Shown here piece by piece: positions 44,500 through 56,651 of a DNA stretch of 64,000 nucleotides. Source of the stretch: Antilocapra americana (taxonomy: Eukaryota > Chordata > Mammalia > Artiodactyla > Antilocapridae); the NCBI GenBank assembly GCA_007570785.1, contig ML662449.1:9602873-9666872 (forward strand), read 5' to 3'. Position 1 is the first letter of the stretch, and each line of letters begins with the position of its first letter. The notes under the pieces were generated by a model. It did no database searches and was not told the origin of the DNA. It saw only the letters and a program-made list of their open reading frames with translations. Made by a program: the position numbers and the translations under genes.

Positions 44500-44592
44500 T
44501 TAATCAGTGTATTAAATATATGTTCTTGAGTAAGTAATAAACCTCTCTGCATCTAAGTTTCTTCCTCTGTGAAAATTAAGTAGAAGTAGATG
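44500..44592 (+). mobile_element. MIR SINE core (sense)
   Basis: 'ttgagtaagtaataaacctctctgcatctaagtttcttcctctgtgaaaat' follows the MIR core order (position after 'cttgggcaag'). Old and short. Confidence 0.6.
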
Positions 44593-45107
44593 AAATTTAC
44601 TATCCAATTAAGCTGTATTTGTCAACTATGAGAAGAACTGGGCTTGCTGATAGGCTGACCCTCTTCCTAACAGTTGTGAATTCTCCATTTTGCTGGCCAA
44701 ATTATATATCAACATGCCTACTACTCTGTGACACTGTAAGGATAGCCATAATCTTAAACCTTAAAACAACCTCCAGAAATCTTAATAATAACTACACCTT
44801 GAGTGAAATCTTCCTCTTCTTAAGGGTGGTTTTTCAAACTGGTGATTTTGACTCATTCTGATTCAGCTAAGGTATTCAAGATCTCAAGCTAGTTTTGTTC
44901 TCCATTCAGACAATGACTAGGAAACACTGGAAGTCTCTGTCTGCATGTGTGAGGCTGCGAGAGGAGCAGACACCTTCTTTTCTGGACAGAGAATCATGAC
45001 TAAATGACCATGGGGACAAACGCACACTGATTAGGGAAAGCTGGAAAAGGTTGCAAAATAGATGGATTGTGACTATGCTATAAATAACCTGGTTAAGGAT
45101 TAGATTA
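44593..45107. other. No gene recognised
   Basis: The 80-residue frame at 44,619-44,861 shows no domain. Nothing else is assignable. Confidence 0.5.
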
Positions 45108-45312
45108 GGGGCTTCCCTGGTGGGCCAGAAAGTAGTCTGCCTGCAATGTGGGAGACCTGGGTTCCATCCCTGGGTAGAGAAGATCCCCTGGGAAAGAAAA
45201 TGGCAACATACTCCAGTATTCTTGCCTGGGAAATCCCATAGATGGAGGAGCCTGGCAGACTACAGTGCATGGGGTAGCAGAGAGTCAAACATGACTGAGC
45301 AACTTCACGATC
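45108..45312 (+). mobile_element. Bov-tA/BovA SINE
   Basis: Full element from 'ggggcttccctggtgggcca' to 'agagtcaaacatgactgagc'. No clear TSD. Confidence 0.95.
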
Positions 45313-45934
45313 ACTAGTCCTTGTGAAATGACTCTAGATGTTTCAAATGAAAATATGAGTTACTATGAAATACTACTGATACCCTTTAGTACCAGAACAT
45401 GGGGTCCAACAGACAAAACCATAAAGTCTTTTGGAACCCCAAACAGACAAGAATTTCTTTAAATAATTATATTTGGGGCTATGAATAAAAAATAGTTAAA
45501 ATTTCTTCCCTGTGATTATATGCCCAGGTTCATATAGTTTTCCTCTGTTATTATGCTTTTGTTTATCTTCATCATTTAGTTGCTGAGTTTCTTTACATCC
45601 TCCACCACATACTTCCATTTTACCCCCTTGACATGAAGATAAGAAGAACTTGACCTGGTTTCCCCCACTCCCAGCCTTCCTTGCCCCTCCTCATATGTGA
45701 TCTATTGCAGTCAGTGACTTGTACAGACAAAAACAATAGGTCAACGGAAATGGCATTTTCCAGAAGCTGCAGAAGAGAACTAATTTGGCAAAAGTTTCAA
45801 AGCTAGTTTATTGGAAAAATGATAACTAGAACTCAGAGCTGATTTCTTGTTCTGACATTGCTACTCATACTCTGGCTCTGAGACATCAGACAAATTCCAG
45901 AAAATTGTATAACTCCTGACACCCTGGCTTAACT
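45313..45934. other. No gene recognised
   Basis: Nothing assignable. Confidence 0.5.
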
Positions 45935-46350
45935 TTGTAGATCTGCTATAACAAAGTACTACAGAGTGTGTGGTTAAAGCAACAGAAATGTCTTCTCTCA
46001 TCTCACAGTTCTGGAAACTAGAAATCCAAAATCAAGGTGTTAACAAGTTATGCTCCCTAGGAAATCTACAGGAAGGATCCCTCCTTGTTTCTTCCAAGTT
46101 TTAGGTGGCATTTGATCATTCTCGTTGTTCCTTGTCTTGTAGCTGCATCACTCCAGTCTCTACCTCTGCAATCGTGTGACTCTCTTCCCTGTGTATCTGT
46201 CTTCATATCACCTTTTCTCTTTTCATAAGACAATTATATTAGATCAAAAACCCACCCTACACCAGTGTCTCCTTATCTTAAACAATTACATCTGCAATGA
46301 ACTTATTTCCAAATAAGTTCACATCTAGATGTACTGGGAGTTAGGGATCC
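45935..46350 (-). mobile_element. Old MaLR-type LTR (antisense)
   Basis: 'gctataacaaagtactacag', 'ctcatctcacagttctggaa' and 'aaatccaaaatcaaggtgtt', then 'cttatttccaaataagttca', follow a common mammalian MaLR/MLT-MST-like LTR in reverse. The small palindrome at 46,299-46,320 belongs to that consensus. The exact family was not verified. Confidence 0.6.
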
Positions 46351-47747
46351 ACCATCTTTTTGGGGGAAATTTGGGTACCCAACTCATAACATACCCTATA
46401 GCATGTAGGCTGAGCTCTACAGAGATCCAGAAGGGCAATTAGAGAGGCGAGGAAAGCAAGTTCTTCTGAGGGTTTCTCATTTGCTTCCCTTAGTTCCATT
46501 TGACTTTCAACTTGTGTTCCATTAACCAACACTGGGAGGAACTTTGCAACCAGAAAAATGGACAGATGCTCATCTCTGTTCCTGTCTTATTCTCTCACCC
46601 TAAAGCAGTTGATAGTCTCCATTTGGAAAAACCAAGGCAGTCTTTGCCCACTACTTCCTGTCTTTCCATCACAAAAGGTAAGCCTCAGCCTGATTTACAG
46701 TCATTAGCCACTGACTAGGCAGTGAGCATCACTATGGCTAATGGAAACTTTCTCTCAGCATAAACTGCAGTTCTCTAATTTGTTTAGCTAAACTACATTA
46801 GTCATACTGAAGTTTTATTATGAGAGTCAAATACAGGAAGTTAGAGCAGACATGCTATATTTAAAAAAAATTAAAACATTAAAAAAATAACCTTGGCATA
46901 TTGATTATCTAATTTTCTAAACAAGAGGCTCATTCCTTTCAATCCCCAGTATTACTGTAAATTCTATTTCCGCCTATAGGTCATACTGTTGAAAATGGGA
47001 TTTAAGAAAAAGAAAAAACCTCTAATAACAACACACACATATTTCATGTTAAGTTTTGCTTAAAGATCACCTTTGCTAAGGTTTTACTGAGTTGGGTGGG
47101 AGAGGTATGGCCCTGGATTTCTACCGGAGCATACTTAAATGAACAAACTGTGACTCTGCCTGACTTGAACCTAACACTTCATATCCATAAATGTGATTTT
47201 TGTATGTTTTTCCAGTGGTCCAAGACAAGCAATCGTGGCCAATTATTCTGTCATTTCTATAGAGGTCACTTCATTTGACCTGTTTATTTCTCCCAGCCTT
47301 TCCTAGAAATGCGCCCTTAAGTACACCTTTTCTTCCCCTTACTAATTGTCCTTTGTTGTTTGTTTGTTTATAACAGATAACAAACATACAGCCTTTGTTA
47401 AGGACTCAGTCAAGGCTACTGAGTGAGTCCTAGTATTACTGTGCCAGACATATTACTAGTGCACTAGATCCTGTTAGGTGAGTGAGTTTTCATTGCAGCA
47501 CACAGTGTTTAACAGGGACTTTTACTCTAATCTTGCAGATACACATTGTATAAAGCCCTTTCAGGTTGTTACCATATTGTGGGCCCACTTGAAATCTTCC
47601 TTTCCAAATAAGCCTGACTGAGACAGACTGCAGCCTCCATTTTATCAGGTTCACTATGATGTTTTCAATGCCAGGAATGGAATCGTGTCTTAGTAAGCAA
47701 GTCTAAATAGTATATTCATAACAATGTAGAAAGAGCAGACAGCTGTT
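46351..47747. other. No gene recognised
   Basis: No gene or clear repeat is seen. A weak inverted repeat lies at 47,402-47,430 ('ggactcagt' / 'actgagtgagtcc'). Confidence 0.45.
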
Positions 47748-47968
47748 TCTTGCTGTGCGCTGTGCTGTGCTCAGTCATGTCTACCTCTTTGCAAATCCAT
47801 GGCCTATAGCCCGCCAGGCTCCTCTGTCCCTGGAATTTTCCAGACAAGAATACTGGAAAACTGGGTTGCTGTTTCCTTCTCCAGGGGTTCTTCCCACCTC
47901 AGGGATGGAACCCATGTCTCCTGCATCTCCTGAACTGGCAGGCAGATTTTTTACCACTGCACCAACTT
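47748..47968 (-). mobile_element. Bov-tA/BovA SINE
   Basis: Antisense, from 'tgctgtgctcagtcatgtct' to 'ttttttaccactgcaccaac'. The tRNA-like head end is degraded. Confidence 0.92.
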
Positions 47969-48068
47969 TTTATTAGTCTACATTAAATTAAAAAAAAATT
48001 CTTATTCTTGGTTTTGAATTAAGTCTCTTCTACAATAAAGGTTTTTCTAGACCCCTATGTTAAGTAAA

Positions 48069-48288
48069 GGCTTCCCTGGTGATTTAGTGGTAAAGAATTG
48101 CCTGCCAATGTAGGAAACTCAGGAAACTTGGGTTTGATCCCTGGGCCAGGAAGATCCCCTGTAGAAGGAAATGGCAACTCACTCCAGTATTCTTGCCTTG
48201 GGAAATCCCAGGGACAGAGGAGTCTGGCGGGCTATAGTCCATGAGGTCACACAAGAGTCAGAGAAAACTTAGCAACTAAGCAACAGCA
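48069..48288 (+). mobile_element. Bov-tA/BovA SINE, 12 bp TSD
   Basis: Full element from 'ggcttccctggtgatttagt' to 'cttagcaactaagcaacagc'. The TSD 'atgttaagtaaa' (48,057-48,068) matches 'atgttaactaaa' (48,289-48,300) with one mismatch. Confidence 0.95.
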
Positions 48289-48300
48289 ATGTTAACTAAA

Positions 48301-49496
48301 ACTGCTTATATTACAAGAGTTGAGAAGTTTATGATTTGAAAATTCTCAAATAAATTATCCTATAGGTAAATGTTTTAGGTTTAGTGGATTTAGTAGATAC
48401 CAAACAGGCAGAAATTCACTTGAAAGAAAGTGGTGAAAATGTTTATGTATTTTCTTCCAAAAGTTTAACTAAAATAATTAGATTGAGAAACCAATAACTT
48501 TATGTTTGCTTCTGGAATTTATTTGGGATAAGCAATTTATTTAGTAGATTCTGCATTGCCAAGTTAATTTTTTTATGACATTTGCAAATGGATCAAACAA
48601 GGTAACATTATCTTCTTCTCCTTGCAAGAAGAGAAAATAAGCAGCACTGAAAATAAATGTCCTAGGCATAACTCTCACATAATTCAAATCACCCAATGCA
48701 GTGTTTGAAGCCAATCTAAATGGCTTTGCCCATCCCTACTACTCCCTCCCACACTGAAAATATGCCCCTCTGTAAGATGTCTTCATGATGAATGAGCTAA
48801 TGTTTATGAAGCACTTTAGAGATCCTTGGGCAAGACACTATCTAATTACAAAATATAGTTCTCATTAAATGGAAGCTATTTCCCCCCTGTGTTTTTCGTT
48901 ATCCATACCATTTCCATGCCTTACCCTCCTGATGGTTTCCATTGCAAAGTGGAATCAGTTTCTTAAAAAAAAAAATGGGTGTGGGGGGAGCTCAATAATT
49001 TTAAGTCACAGTGCATTGCACATACCCAGAAAAGCCTAGATCACTTCCAAATTCAAGGACTAATAAAAATTGGAAGCACTCCAGTAATTTTAAATTGCTT
49101 TGCACATTGAAGAGTGATTTAAAATCATTGAAGTGGTTCAATTTTTTTTATATATGCACTTCAATTTAGAAGTGAGTCAGACAGACAGCATCATAGTGTT
49201 GAAGTCCAAGACATCAAATTAATGTTTAAAAAGTTAGGAATTAGACTAAAACATAACTGAAGGAACCAAGATCGAACAATCAGTAGAGTCAATTGGGCCA
49301 TTAAGTTGAAGGACCCTGGTGAATGTCCAGACAGATTTTCCAAGACCTGTCTTCACCTGGTCCATGGCTATCTCTTTTTCTTCATGACAGTATTTACAAT
49401 CTTTGCTGCTAATTTATAAATGTATTATGTATGCTTTTTAATGTTTGTCAGATTTTTTAGTATTATTTATTTTTGTCTGGTCGTTTAACTTCATGT
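48301..49496. other. No gene recognised; MIR trace
   Basis: The patch at about 48,785-48,870 ('atgaatgagctaatgtttatgaagcactttagagatcctt') may be a MIR 3' tail. Otherwise unassignable. Confidence 0.45.
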
Positions 49497-49821
49497 GACA
49501 ATCTGTGTAGAAATATAATGTGAGAACTATACTTTTATAAATGCAATTTCAACTTTCTATAGTCACATTTAAGAAAAGAAAAATGCAAAATTAACTTTAA
49601 TAATATATTTAATTTAAGCCAATATATAGAAAATATTTTCATTTCAATATGTAATTAATAATAAAGTTATTCAGATCTTTAAGTTTTTTTTTTTTTCATT
49701 TTTTGGCCTTTGAAATCTGGTGTGTATTTTAGACTTACCGTATGTCTCAACTTTTAGGGGCTACTTTTTAAATGTTCAATAGCTTCATGCTGCTACTGAC
49801 TACCATATTGGACCGTGCAGC
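49497..49821 (+). mobile_element. hAT-Charlie-type MER element
   Basis: 'tagaaatataatgtgagaac', 'aatatatttaatttaagcca', 'gaaatctggtgtgtatttta' and the end 'ctaccatattggaccgtgca' match a common non-autonomous hAT element along almost its full length. The right terminal repeat is readable and the left one is degraded. Confidence 0.8.
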
Positions 49822-50529
49822 TATAAATTTGAAGGTCTGAACTGTATTTTACTTTGTGGCTGTCATAGTCAACAGTGAAGGTTTATTAACATAAAAAGAA
49901 AACCAAACAAAACAAGATCAAACAATCCACTGATTCTTCTTCAGGCCACAAGCAATTTGAAAACACATATTCTACCTGAGCTGCATATAGCACTGAAAGA
50001 GAAAGCTGACATATGGAGTTTGCTGAAGGCCTAGGGCTAAATTTCAGCATGTATGCATTTATGCATAAAATTCAAATATGGCCAAGGAAAAGACTGTATA
50101 TTAACCATGACAGAAAATAGAAAAAGAAAACACAAGAGTAATTTTCAGTGGTGAAATTGAGCAAGAGTTTATTAACAGCTACCAAAGAAGGGGCATCTTT
50201 TCCCTAGTAAGGGGTCTGGTCAGTGGTTGTTTCCTATCTCAAGTCTTTGCTGGAAAAGGCATTCTATGCTCAAGGGACAGATTTTTCAGAGCCTCCCAGG
50301 CCAGCACATGGGGATATGAGTAAATGTAAAAAAGATGGCACCACACAGTGGATGCATTGTCGGGAAAGCAAATGATTTTACATGACTCAGAGCAAAGAAA
50401 GGATGTAAAAGGCCACAAATGACAGCTTGATGGATAGAGATGGATGGCCAAAGAGAAACCTCACTTAAAATTCTTTCTTTGAACATTGTTCTACTGAAGA
50501 ATTTCATAGAACTATACTGTAGTTTTCCT
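49822..50529. other. No gene recognised
   Basis: The overlapping minus-strand frames at 50,239-50,507 lack recognisable domains. Nothing else is assignable. Confidence 0.5.
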
Positions 50530-51060
50530 CTTTTTCTAGTCTTTTAATTATTTATATGCCTGATTTAAAAAGCAGTGTATGTTCTTTATGACAATGTTGA
50601 AAGTATGAAAAAGAAAGAACAATAAAAGATGACCTTTCTTCTCATCCATCAGAGGAAGACTTTGCTAACATTTCAAAATATTTTGAAATCATTGTTAACA
50701 TTTTGACTTATTTCCTTCTAGTCTTTCTTTTTATAGATTTTATATAATTGAGATACCATTGTGCTTTCTTCATTTCACATTTTAACGTGAACATTTTCTT
50801 ATATAATTAAAAATTTCTTAGACTACAATTGACTTTGTCACTCTGGTTACACTTTTTCCATTCTAAATGATACTGTGATGACCATTTTTGCACCTACATC
50901 TTTTTCTGCATTTCAAGTTAATTGTTTAAAATAAATAGTGAAGAGAAATTATTGGCTCAAAAAGTATAAATTTTTATAAGGATTTGAAATGTTACTATGG
51001 AATATTACTATGATTTGAAATATTAATATGGTTTCTTCAAAATAGGCTACACTTTTCTTC
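50530..51060 (-). mobile_element. Old L1M fragment (antisense)
   Basis: 'ttgacttatttccttctagt', 'acgtgaacattttcttatat', 'atgaccatttttgcacctac' and 'attattggctcaaaaagtat' follow an old L1M 3' region in reverse. Very diverged, with uncertain boundaries. Confidence 0.5.
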
Positions 51061-51404
51061 TGAGAGCTATTCCTGTCATGTTTGGCACACAATATAAAAC
51101 CAGATCACTTGATAACTTTGTTTCCAATTTTGTTCCAAAATCACTGTCTTAATTCCTCTTTTGTATCTTTGTTGATAATAGCCACAAGTTGTTGTCAATA
51201 GAGGGTGAAATATCCTCACCCCAGAAGCAAATTGTCTTTTGCATCTACTCAAGCTATTTGTGAACAGATAGTATAGAGAGGAGAAACTTTGGAACTGTTT
51301 GCCTCTGTTAAATATTATGCTTAAATTTCAGCAGGTAGATTAGTAGATAAAGATTTTGGGGAAAGATTTTTTGGTTGCCTAGTGAACTAATTAGCCTCTA
51401 AAGT

Positions 51405-51620
51405 TTGTTAGCCTACATTTATTGAGAATTTACCATGTTCCAAATATTTTACATTTTGAGTTTTTGTCATTTAATCCTCAAAATAATTCTATTAGACAGG
51501 CACCATTATCAGTCCCCTTTTACCATTGAAAGTTCTTAAGCGATTAAATCACTTACTCAAATTACAATGCTATTAAATAGCAGAGTCCAGATTCAAACCT
51601 GTAACCCAGAGAGTACATTT
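51405..51620 (-). mobile_element. MIR SINE (antisense)
   Basis: Nearly complete MIR in reverse: 'gcctacatttattgagaatt', 'tcatttaatcctcaaaataa', then 'aaatagcagagtccagattcaaacctgt'. Confidence 0.8.
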
Positions 51621-51689
51621 TGAGAAGTGCTGCTTGTTTTCTAGCCAGCCTCAAATTTATGTAGACACTTCCCAGTTGGTCCTACACCT

Positions 51690-51862
51690 TCTGTTTTCTT
51701 TGCACCTGCAGCACTTCATACCTGAAGAGTTTACCAGCTGACTGTAAGCTCTTTGAGAGCAAGTTGGCATCCTTTTCATTGTTGCATGTCCACTGTCTAA
51801 TACAGTGTCAGGACCTCATAGGTGCTCAGGGAATATTTATCGACTACATGATTCAAATCTAA
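51690..51862 (+). mobile_element. L2 3' end
   Basis: 'gctgactgtaagctctttga', 'gtctaatacagtgtcaggac' and 'cataggtgctcagggaatat' follow the L2 end. Confidence 0.7.
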
Positions 51863-52003
51863 ATTCTTCGAAGAGAGACATAACATGATACTTTGTGCTG
51901 TTATTCTTTTTTTTAATGTATTTTTTAAATTTAAATATAGCCAATTTACAGTTCTGTGTTAGTTTCAAGTGTATGACAAAGCGGTTAGGTTATACAAGTA
52001 TAT

Positions 52004-52315
52004 ATCCCTGATAGCTCAGTTGGTGAAGAATCTACCTGCAATGCAAGAGACCCCGGATAGATACCTGGGTTGGGAAGATCTGCTGGAGAAGGAATAGGCT
52101 ACCCATTCCAGTATTCTTGGGCTTCCTTTGTGGCTCAGCTGATAAAGAATCTGCCTGCAGTGTGGGACACCTGGGTTCAATCCCCGGGTTGGGAAGATCC
52201 CCCCGAGAAGGGAAAGGCTACTCACTCCAGTATTCTTGCCTGGAGAATTCCATGGACTGTATAGTCCATGGGAGTCTCCAAGAATTGGACACAACTGAGT
52301 GACTTTCACTCATAT
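52004..52315 (+). mobile_element. Dimeric Bov-tA SINE
   Basis: Two tRNA-like units in tandem: 'ccctgatagctcagttggtg' (52,006) and, after 'ccattccagtattcttgggc', 'ttcctttgtggctcagctga' (52,122). They share one 3' end ('aattggacacaactgagtga') with a tttcact-type tail. The twin at 60,531 has the same structure. Confidence 0.94.
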
Positions 52316-52436
52316 GACATATATATATATTTTTTTTTCAGATTATTTTCCATTATATGGCCTTATAAGATATTGAGTAAAGTTTCCTGTGATGTATAAT
52401 ATGTCCTTGATTTTTGTCTATTATATATATAGTTTG

Positions 52437-52665
52437 TGTGTGAATGCCCAGTCAGTTTAGTCTTTTCCAACTCTTTGTGACCCTATGGTCTGTAGCCCAC
52501 CAGGCTCCTCTGTCCATGGTATTTTCCAGGCAAGAATACTGGAGTGGGTTGCCACGTCCTCCTCCGTGAGATCCTTCAAGCAGCTATCGAACCTGTATAT
52601 AATGCATTGAAGGTGGATTCTTTACCCACTGATCCACTGGTAAAAGTGAATGCATGTGAACTTTC
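52437..52665 (-). mobile_element. Bov-tA/BovA SINE
   Basis: Antisense element from 'gaatgcccagtcagtttagt' to 'actgatccactggtaaaagt', diverged at the tRNA-like head. Confidence 0.9.
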
Positions 52666-52853
52666 ACTTTACATATACTTTATATATTTTGCTTTATATA
52701 GTAGTGAGTATCTTTTAATCCCAAACTTGTAATTTATCCCTCCTCCAATTCCCACTATTCATTTTGCTAACCATAAATTTGTTTTCTATTCTTTTAAACA
52801 TTTTTTGGAGTGTGTGGCCTTGTTCTTATGCACGCAATTTAAAATTATCTCCC

Positions 52854-53201
52854 ATATATATGCGTTAATATACTGTATTGTTGTTTTTGCTTCTGGCTTA
52901 CTTCACTCTGGAAAGACGGTAAGGAGAACCCAACATGCGAGACAACAAAAGGAACGCAGATGTATAGAATAGACTCGTGGACTTTGTGGATGAGGGTAAG
53001 GGTGGGATGATATGGGAGAAGGGCATTGAAGCATGTTAATTGTCATGTGTCTAATCAATCGCCAGCCCAGGATTGATGCTCGGGACTGGTGCAGCGAGAT
53101 TTCCCGGGGGGGGAGGGAGGAGGGAGGGAGGTTCCGGAGGGGAAGCATATGTAAACCCATGGTGATATCATGACAATGTATGGCAAAAACAATAAAAAAA
53201 A
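52854..53201 (+). mobile_element. Twin-primed short L1 (copy 3)
   Basis: About 59 bp of L1 in reverse (52,854-52,912, 'ttctggcttacttcactctg') joins L1 3' UTR in forward orientation (52,913-53,201). This ends 'tatggcaaaaacaat' plus an A-run. Flanking 'aaattatctccc' (52,842-52,853) and 'aaatcatctccc' (53,202-53,213) form a TSD with one mismatch. About 6 bp of L1 is missing at the inversion point relative to copy 1 at 18,535-18,540. Confidence 0.92.
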
Positions 53202-53213
53202 AAATCATCTCCC

Positions 53214-55582
53214 TCAAAGAAGAAATGAATTGTTCAGTGGTGTGAGAAATTTTGGCGTCTAAAATGAAATTTAGAATACTCTGGGTCATATTTGGCTTAT
53301 AACACAGAGCAAAAAATCCAATAGTCTTTCAAAGATTTCCTAACAGTTGTAAACTAAAGGCCTATTTTTTTAACAAGTCTAAATTAATGCATAATAACTT
53401 AGCTAGAAGTCATGTGAAGCTTCATGGTTTCAGTTGTTTTTAGTTTAATTTTCTTTCAAAATGCAGCTTAGAGGATGTGAGCCCACACAAACAAAAACTA
53501 AAAAGGGGGATTCTCACAGTCTTCAGAAGCTGAGATGCATGGTACGCACAGATTTATCCAGTAGCTCAAGGTGGGGTTGTATGTCCAGCATTGCAATCTA
53601 TCAAATTAACAAAAATGATGACTCCTAAGGCAGTTGGAATAAAATAGGTTTAAAAACTAAATAGCGAGGAAACCATTTAATAACTCTTGTGTGCATTTAT
53701 GACTTCTGTGTGGATTTTTTAACAAGGATAGATGTGTTCTTTGTAAAGAAAAGAAGTTGTGTGAAACTGTAAATGCTCAGGTTAAGACCTAAGGATGAGA
53801 AAATGTCTTCTTCAAGGAGCATTCTCACATTAAAAAAGTGATTTTAAGCATAATTACTGAGAAACAAGTGTCTACTTGTCTAGATAATGCAGTTTTGGAT
53901 GGAATGATACATCTTTAGCAGTGTGTCTATTTCACTCCTGTTACTTGTTTAACATTTTTAAAAGGGCCACTTCAGAGGTTTTGTACACATTGTCCTTGAT
54001 TCCATGTCTGTTTCATGGATAATAAAGCTTGTATTATTATTTATACTTAGTACCTTTCATTTATATTTGCAGCCTTGCTGCACCAAGTAAATAAACTTTT
54101 ATTGAAGCAGGGGAATAGTTAGGGTTAGGGACTTTGTATGTATATATTATTGAAGCATATTATATGTAAGTATATTCTCTATATGTGTTTATATATATAT
54201 ATGAAATGTGTATTTATGTGTGTATCTCTATATCTTTCATGTACTTAAAAGTATACTTATGAAAGTTTCTAAATTATCTTCCTGTAGAAGTTCCCCCTTC
54301 CTCTTTCATATTCCCACTGCATCCTATACCTTTTGTTTTCAGAAATAAACTGATACTGTCTTCAAAGTATACTTAGACAAAGAGTACATTTTTTTACTCA
54401 TGCCATTTGTTATGAGCTGTCAATATATTGGCATATTTGTAGAAATATAAAGTATTTTTCTAGTCATTCATCATAGGGATGCTCCATAATGATGTAATTT
54501 GAATGCTCAGGGTAGCTTAATGAGGTGTCTGTACAGAGGTGGAGAATGTACAGAATCAGTCCTAGATAAAAGGTGAGGAGTCAGCAGATATAATCTGTGC
54601 CTAAGTAGCAACATTCAGAAAAAAAAAAAAAGAGTGACAACTGGTATGGAAGGTTGCCATTCACAGAATGGCACCAAGAAAACATTCCAAAAATTGTAGT
54701 TTAATGACAAATTGAAATTGAAAGACAAAATCTTGGTTGAATACCAGAGAACTGGCTTCAGATATCCTGTAAAAATTTTTCTTGAAGATTTTCTTTTGTT
54801 ATTGCACTGTTTCTACCCAGATTTCACTACTTTGATTGATTTCAATGTACCACTCATGTTACAACTGGATCTCAGGGTAAAATCTCTCCAAATAGACCAT
54901 GAATTTAAAGTCTGTACTGGTACCATGAAAAATCTAGTTTAATTCAGCTCAGAGTGGGATTGGGTCAGGAAGCCAGTTTCTAATGGGGAGTAAGATCACG
55001 CTGTCTGTTAGAAGGGTGTGTTGTGTGTGAGGTGGAGCTAGAACACTAGGAGAGCAAAATCTAAGATGGAAAACCATGGATGGTAAGAACAGTGGAGCAA
55101 GTGGCTTCTAGGGATTAATCATTGCTCTTCTTGGTAGACAAATGAACTAAGATAATTCCATTAGACTTGATATTTCATCTGACATGATATTGCTTATAAA
55201 TACTAAATATTTCACCAGAATTCATCTGTGGAAATGGAGTCAGGAAAGTCAGCTGGAACTTTGAGTGATTCTAAACCAGATCTGGAGTTTTTCAGAGATG
55301 CCTAGGGAATCTATAGCAAGGGATGGGATGGCAGGAAGGAGAAGAACCCAGAGGAAGAGCTCTGCATCCTGCATAATTTCTTCAACTAGAGGAACTCCAC
55401 ATAATATTGCACTTGAGTTAAAGATTTTACCATTAAAACTATTCTAAGGATTTCTGTTTTAGATAACTATTTTTGTGGACATGGAAGCAGTGCTGCATAC
55501 TTCACTGATAATAAAAGCCATCATTGCTGATTACTGCTTTGAAGTTTCACAGGTCTGTTGTAGGAGAACTGTATGCTGGATA
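53214..55582. other. No gene recognised
   Basis: A 2.4 kb AT-rich stretch. It contains (TA/TG)-rich text near 54,140-54,235 and an A13 run near 54,610. The frames at 54,712-54,942 (76 residues) and 55,265-55,447 (60 residues) show no family resemblance. Confidence 0.5.
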
Positions 55583-56336
55583 ATAAAGATCACATGCACT
55601 CCAGTGTTCAGTTCAGTTCAGTCACACAGTCGCGTGTGACTCTTTGCAACCCCATGAACCGCAGCACGCCAGGCCTCTCTATCACCAACTCCCGGAGTCC
55701 ACCCAAACCCATGGCCATTGAGTCAGTTATGCCATCCAGCCATCTAATCCTCTGTCGTCCCCTTCTCCTCCTGCCCTCAATCTTCCCCACTATCAGGGTA
55801 TTTTCCACTCTTCGCATCAGGTGGTCAAAGGATTGGAGTTTCAGCTTCAACATCAGTCCTTTCAATAAACACCCAGGACTGATCTCCTTTAGGATGGACT
55901 GGTTGGATTACCTTGCAGTCCAAGGGACTCTCAAGAGTCTTCTCCAACACCACAGTTCAGAAGCATCAATTCTTCCGTGCTCAACTATTTTTATAGTCCA
56001 ACTCTCACATTCATACAAGACCACTGGAAAAACAATAGCCTTGACTAGACAGGCCTTTGTTGGCAAAGTAATGTCTCTGCTTTTTAATATGCTGTCTAGG
56101 TTGGTCATAACTTTCTTTCCAAGGAGTAACATTATTCTAATTTCATGGCTGCAATCACCATCTGCAGTGATTTTGGAGCCCAGAAAAATAAAGACAGCCA
56201 CTGTTTCCACTGTTTCCCAATCTACCTGCCATGAAGTGATAGGACCAGATGCCATGATCTTAGTTTTCTGAATGTTGAGCTTTAAGCCAATGTTTTCACT
56301 ATTCTCTTTCACTTTCATTGAAAGGCTATTTAGTTC

Positions 56337-56651
56337 TTATTTACTTTCTGCCATAAAGGTAGTGTCATCTGCATATATGAGGTTATTGATATTTCTCCCG
56401 GCAAACTTGATTCCAGCTTGTGCTTCCTCCAGCCCAGCATTTCTCATGATGTACTCTGCATACAAGTTAAATAAGCAGGGTGACAATATACAGCCTTGAC
56501 ATATTCCTTTTCCTATTTGGAACCAGTCTGTTGTTCTATGTCCAGTTCTAACTCTTGCTTCCTGACCTGCATACAGATTTCTCATGAGGCAACTCAGGTG
56601 GTCTGGTATTCCCATCTCTTTTAGAATTTTCCACAGTTTATTGTGATCCAC
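56337..56651 (-). pseudogene. BovB reverse transcriptase core remnant
   Basis: A 104-residue open frame with 'GICQGCILSPCLFNLYAEY' (residues about 48-66) and the RT catalytic box 'YADD' (about 94-97). A TAA follows directly after 'MAESK', separating it from the downstream piece at 55,908-56,318 ('LKLNIQKTKIMASGPITSW'). Confidence 0.92.

Larger units (their letters stand above)
51905..52841 (-). mobile_element. L1 3' UTR (antisense), split by two SINEs
   Basis: Pieces lie at 51,905-52,003 ('tagccaatttacagttctgt'), 52,316-52,436 ('gattattttccattatatgg') and 52,666-52,841 ('gtgagtatcttttaatccca'). A dimeric Bov-tA and a BovA SINE fill the gaps. A younger L1 is inserted just beyond, at 52,854. 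Confidence 0.78.

Noticed and set aside
46299..46320. Perfect 10 bp palindrome 'gaacttattt-cc-aaataagttc'
   Set aside because: It belongs to the consensus of the MaLR-like LTR in which it lies, so it is not a separate signal.
55573..56271. 232-residue plus-strand open frame
   Set aside because: It is the antisense strand of BovB ORF2. The true coding direction is minus.
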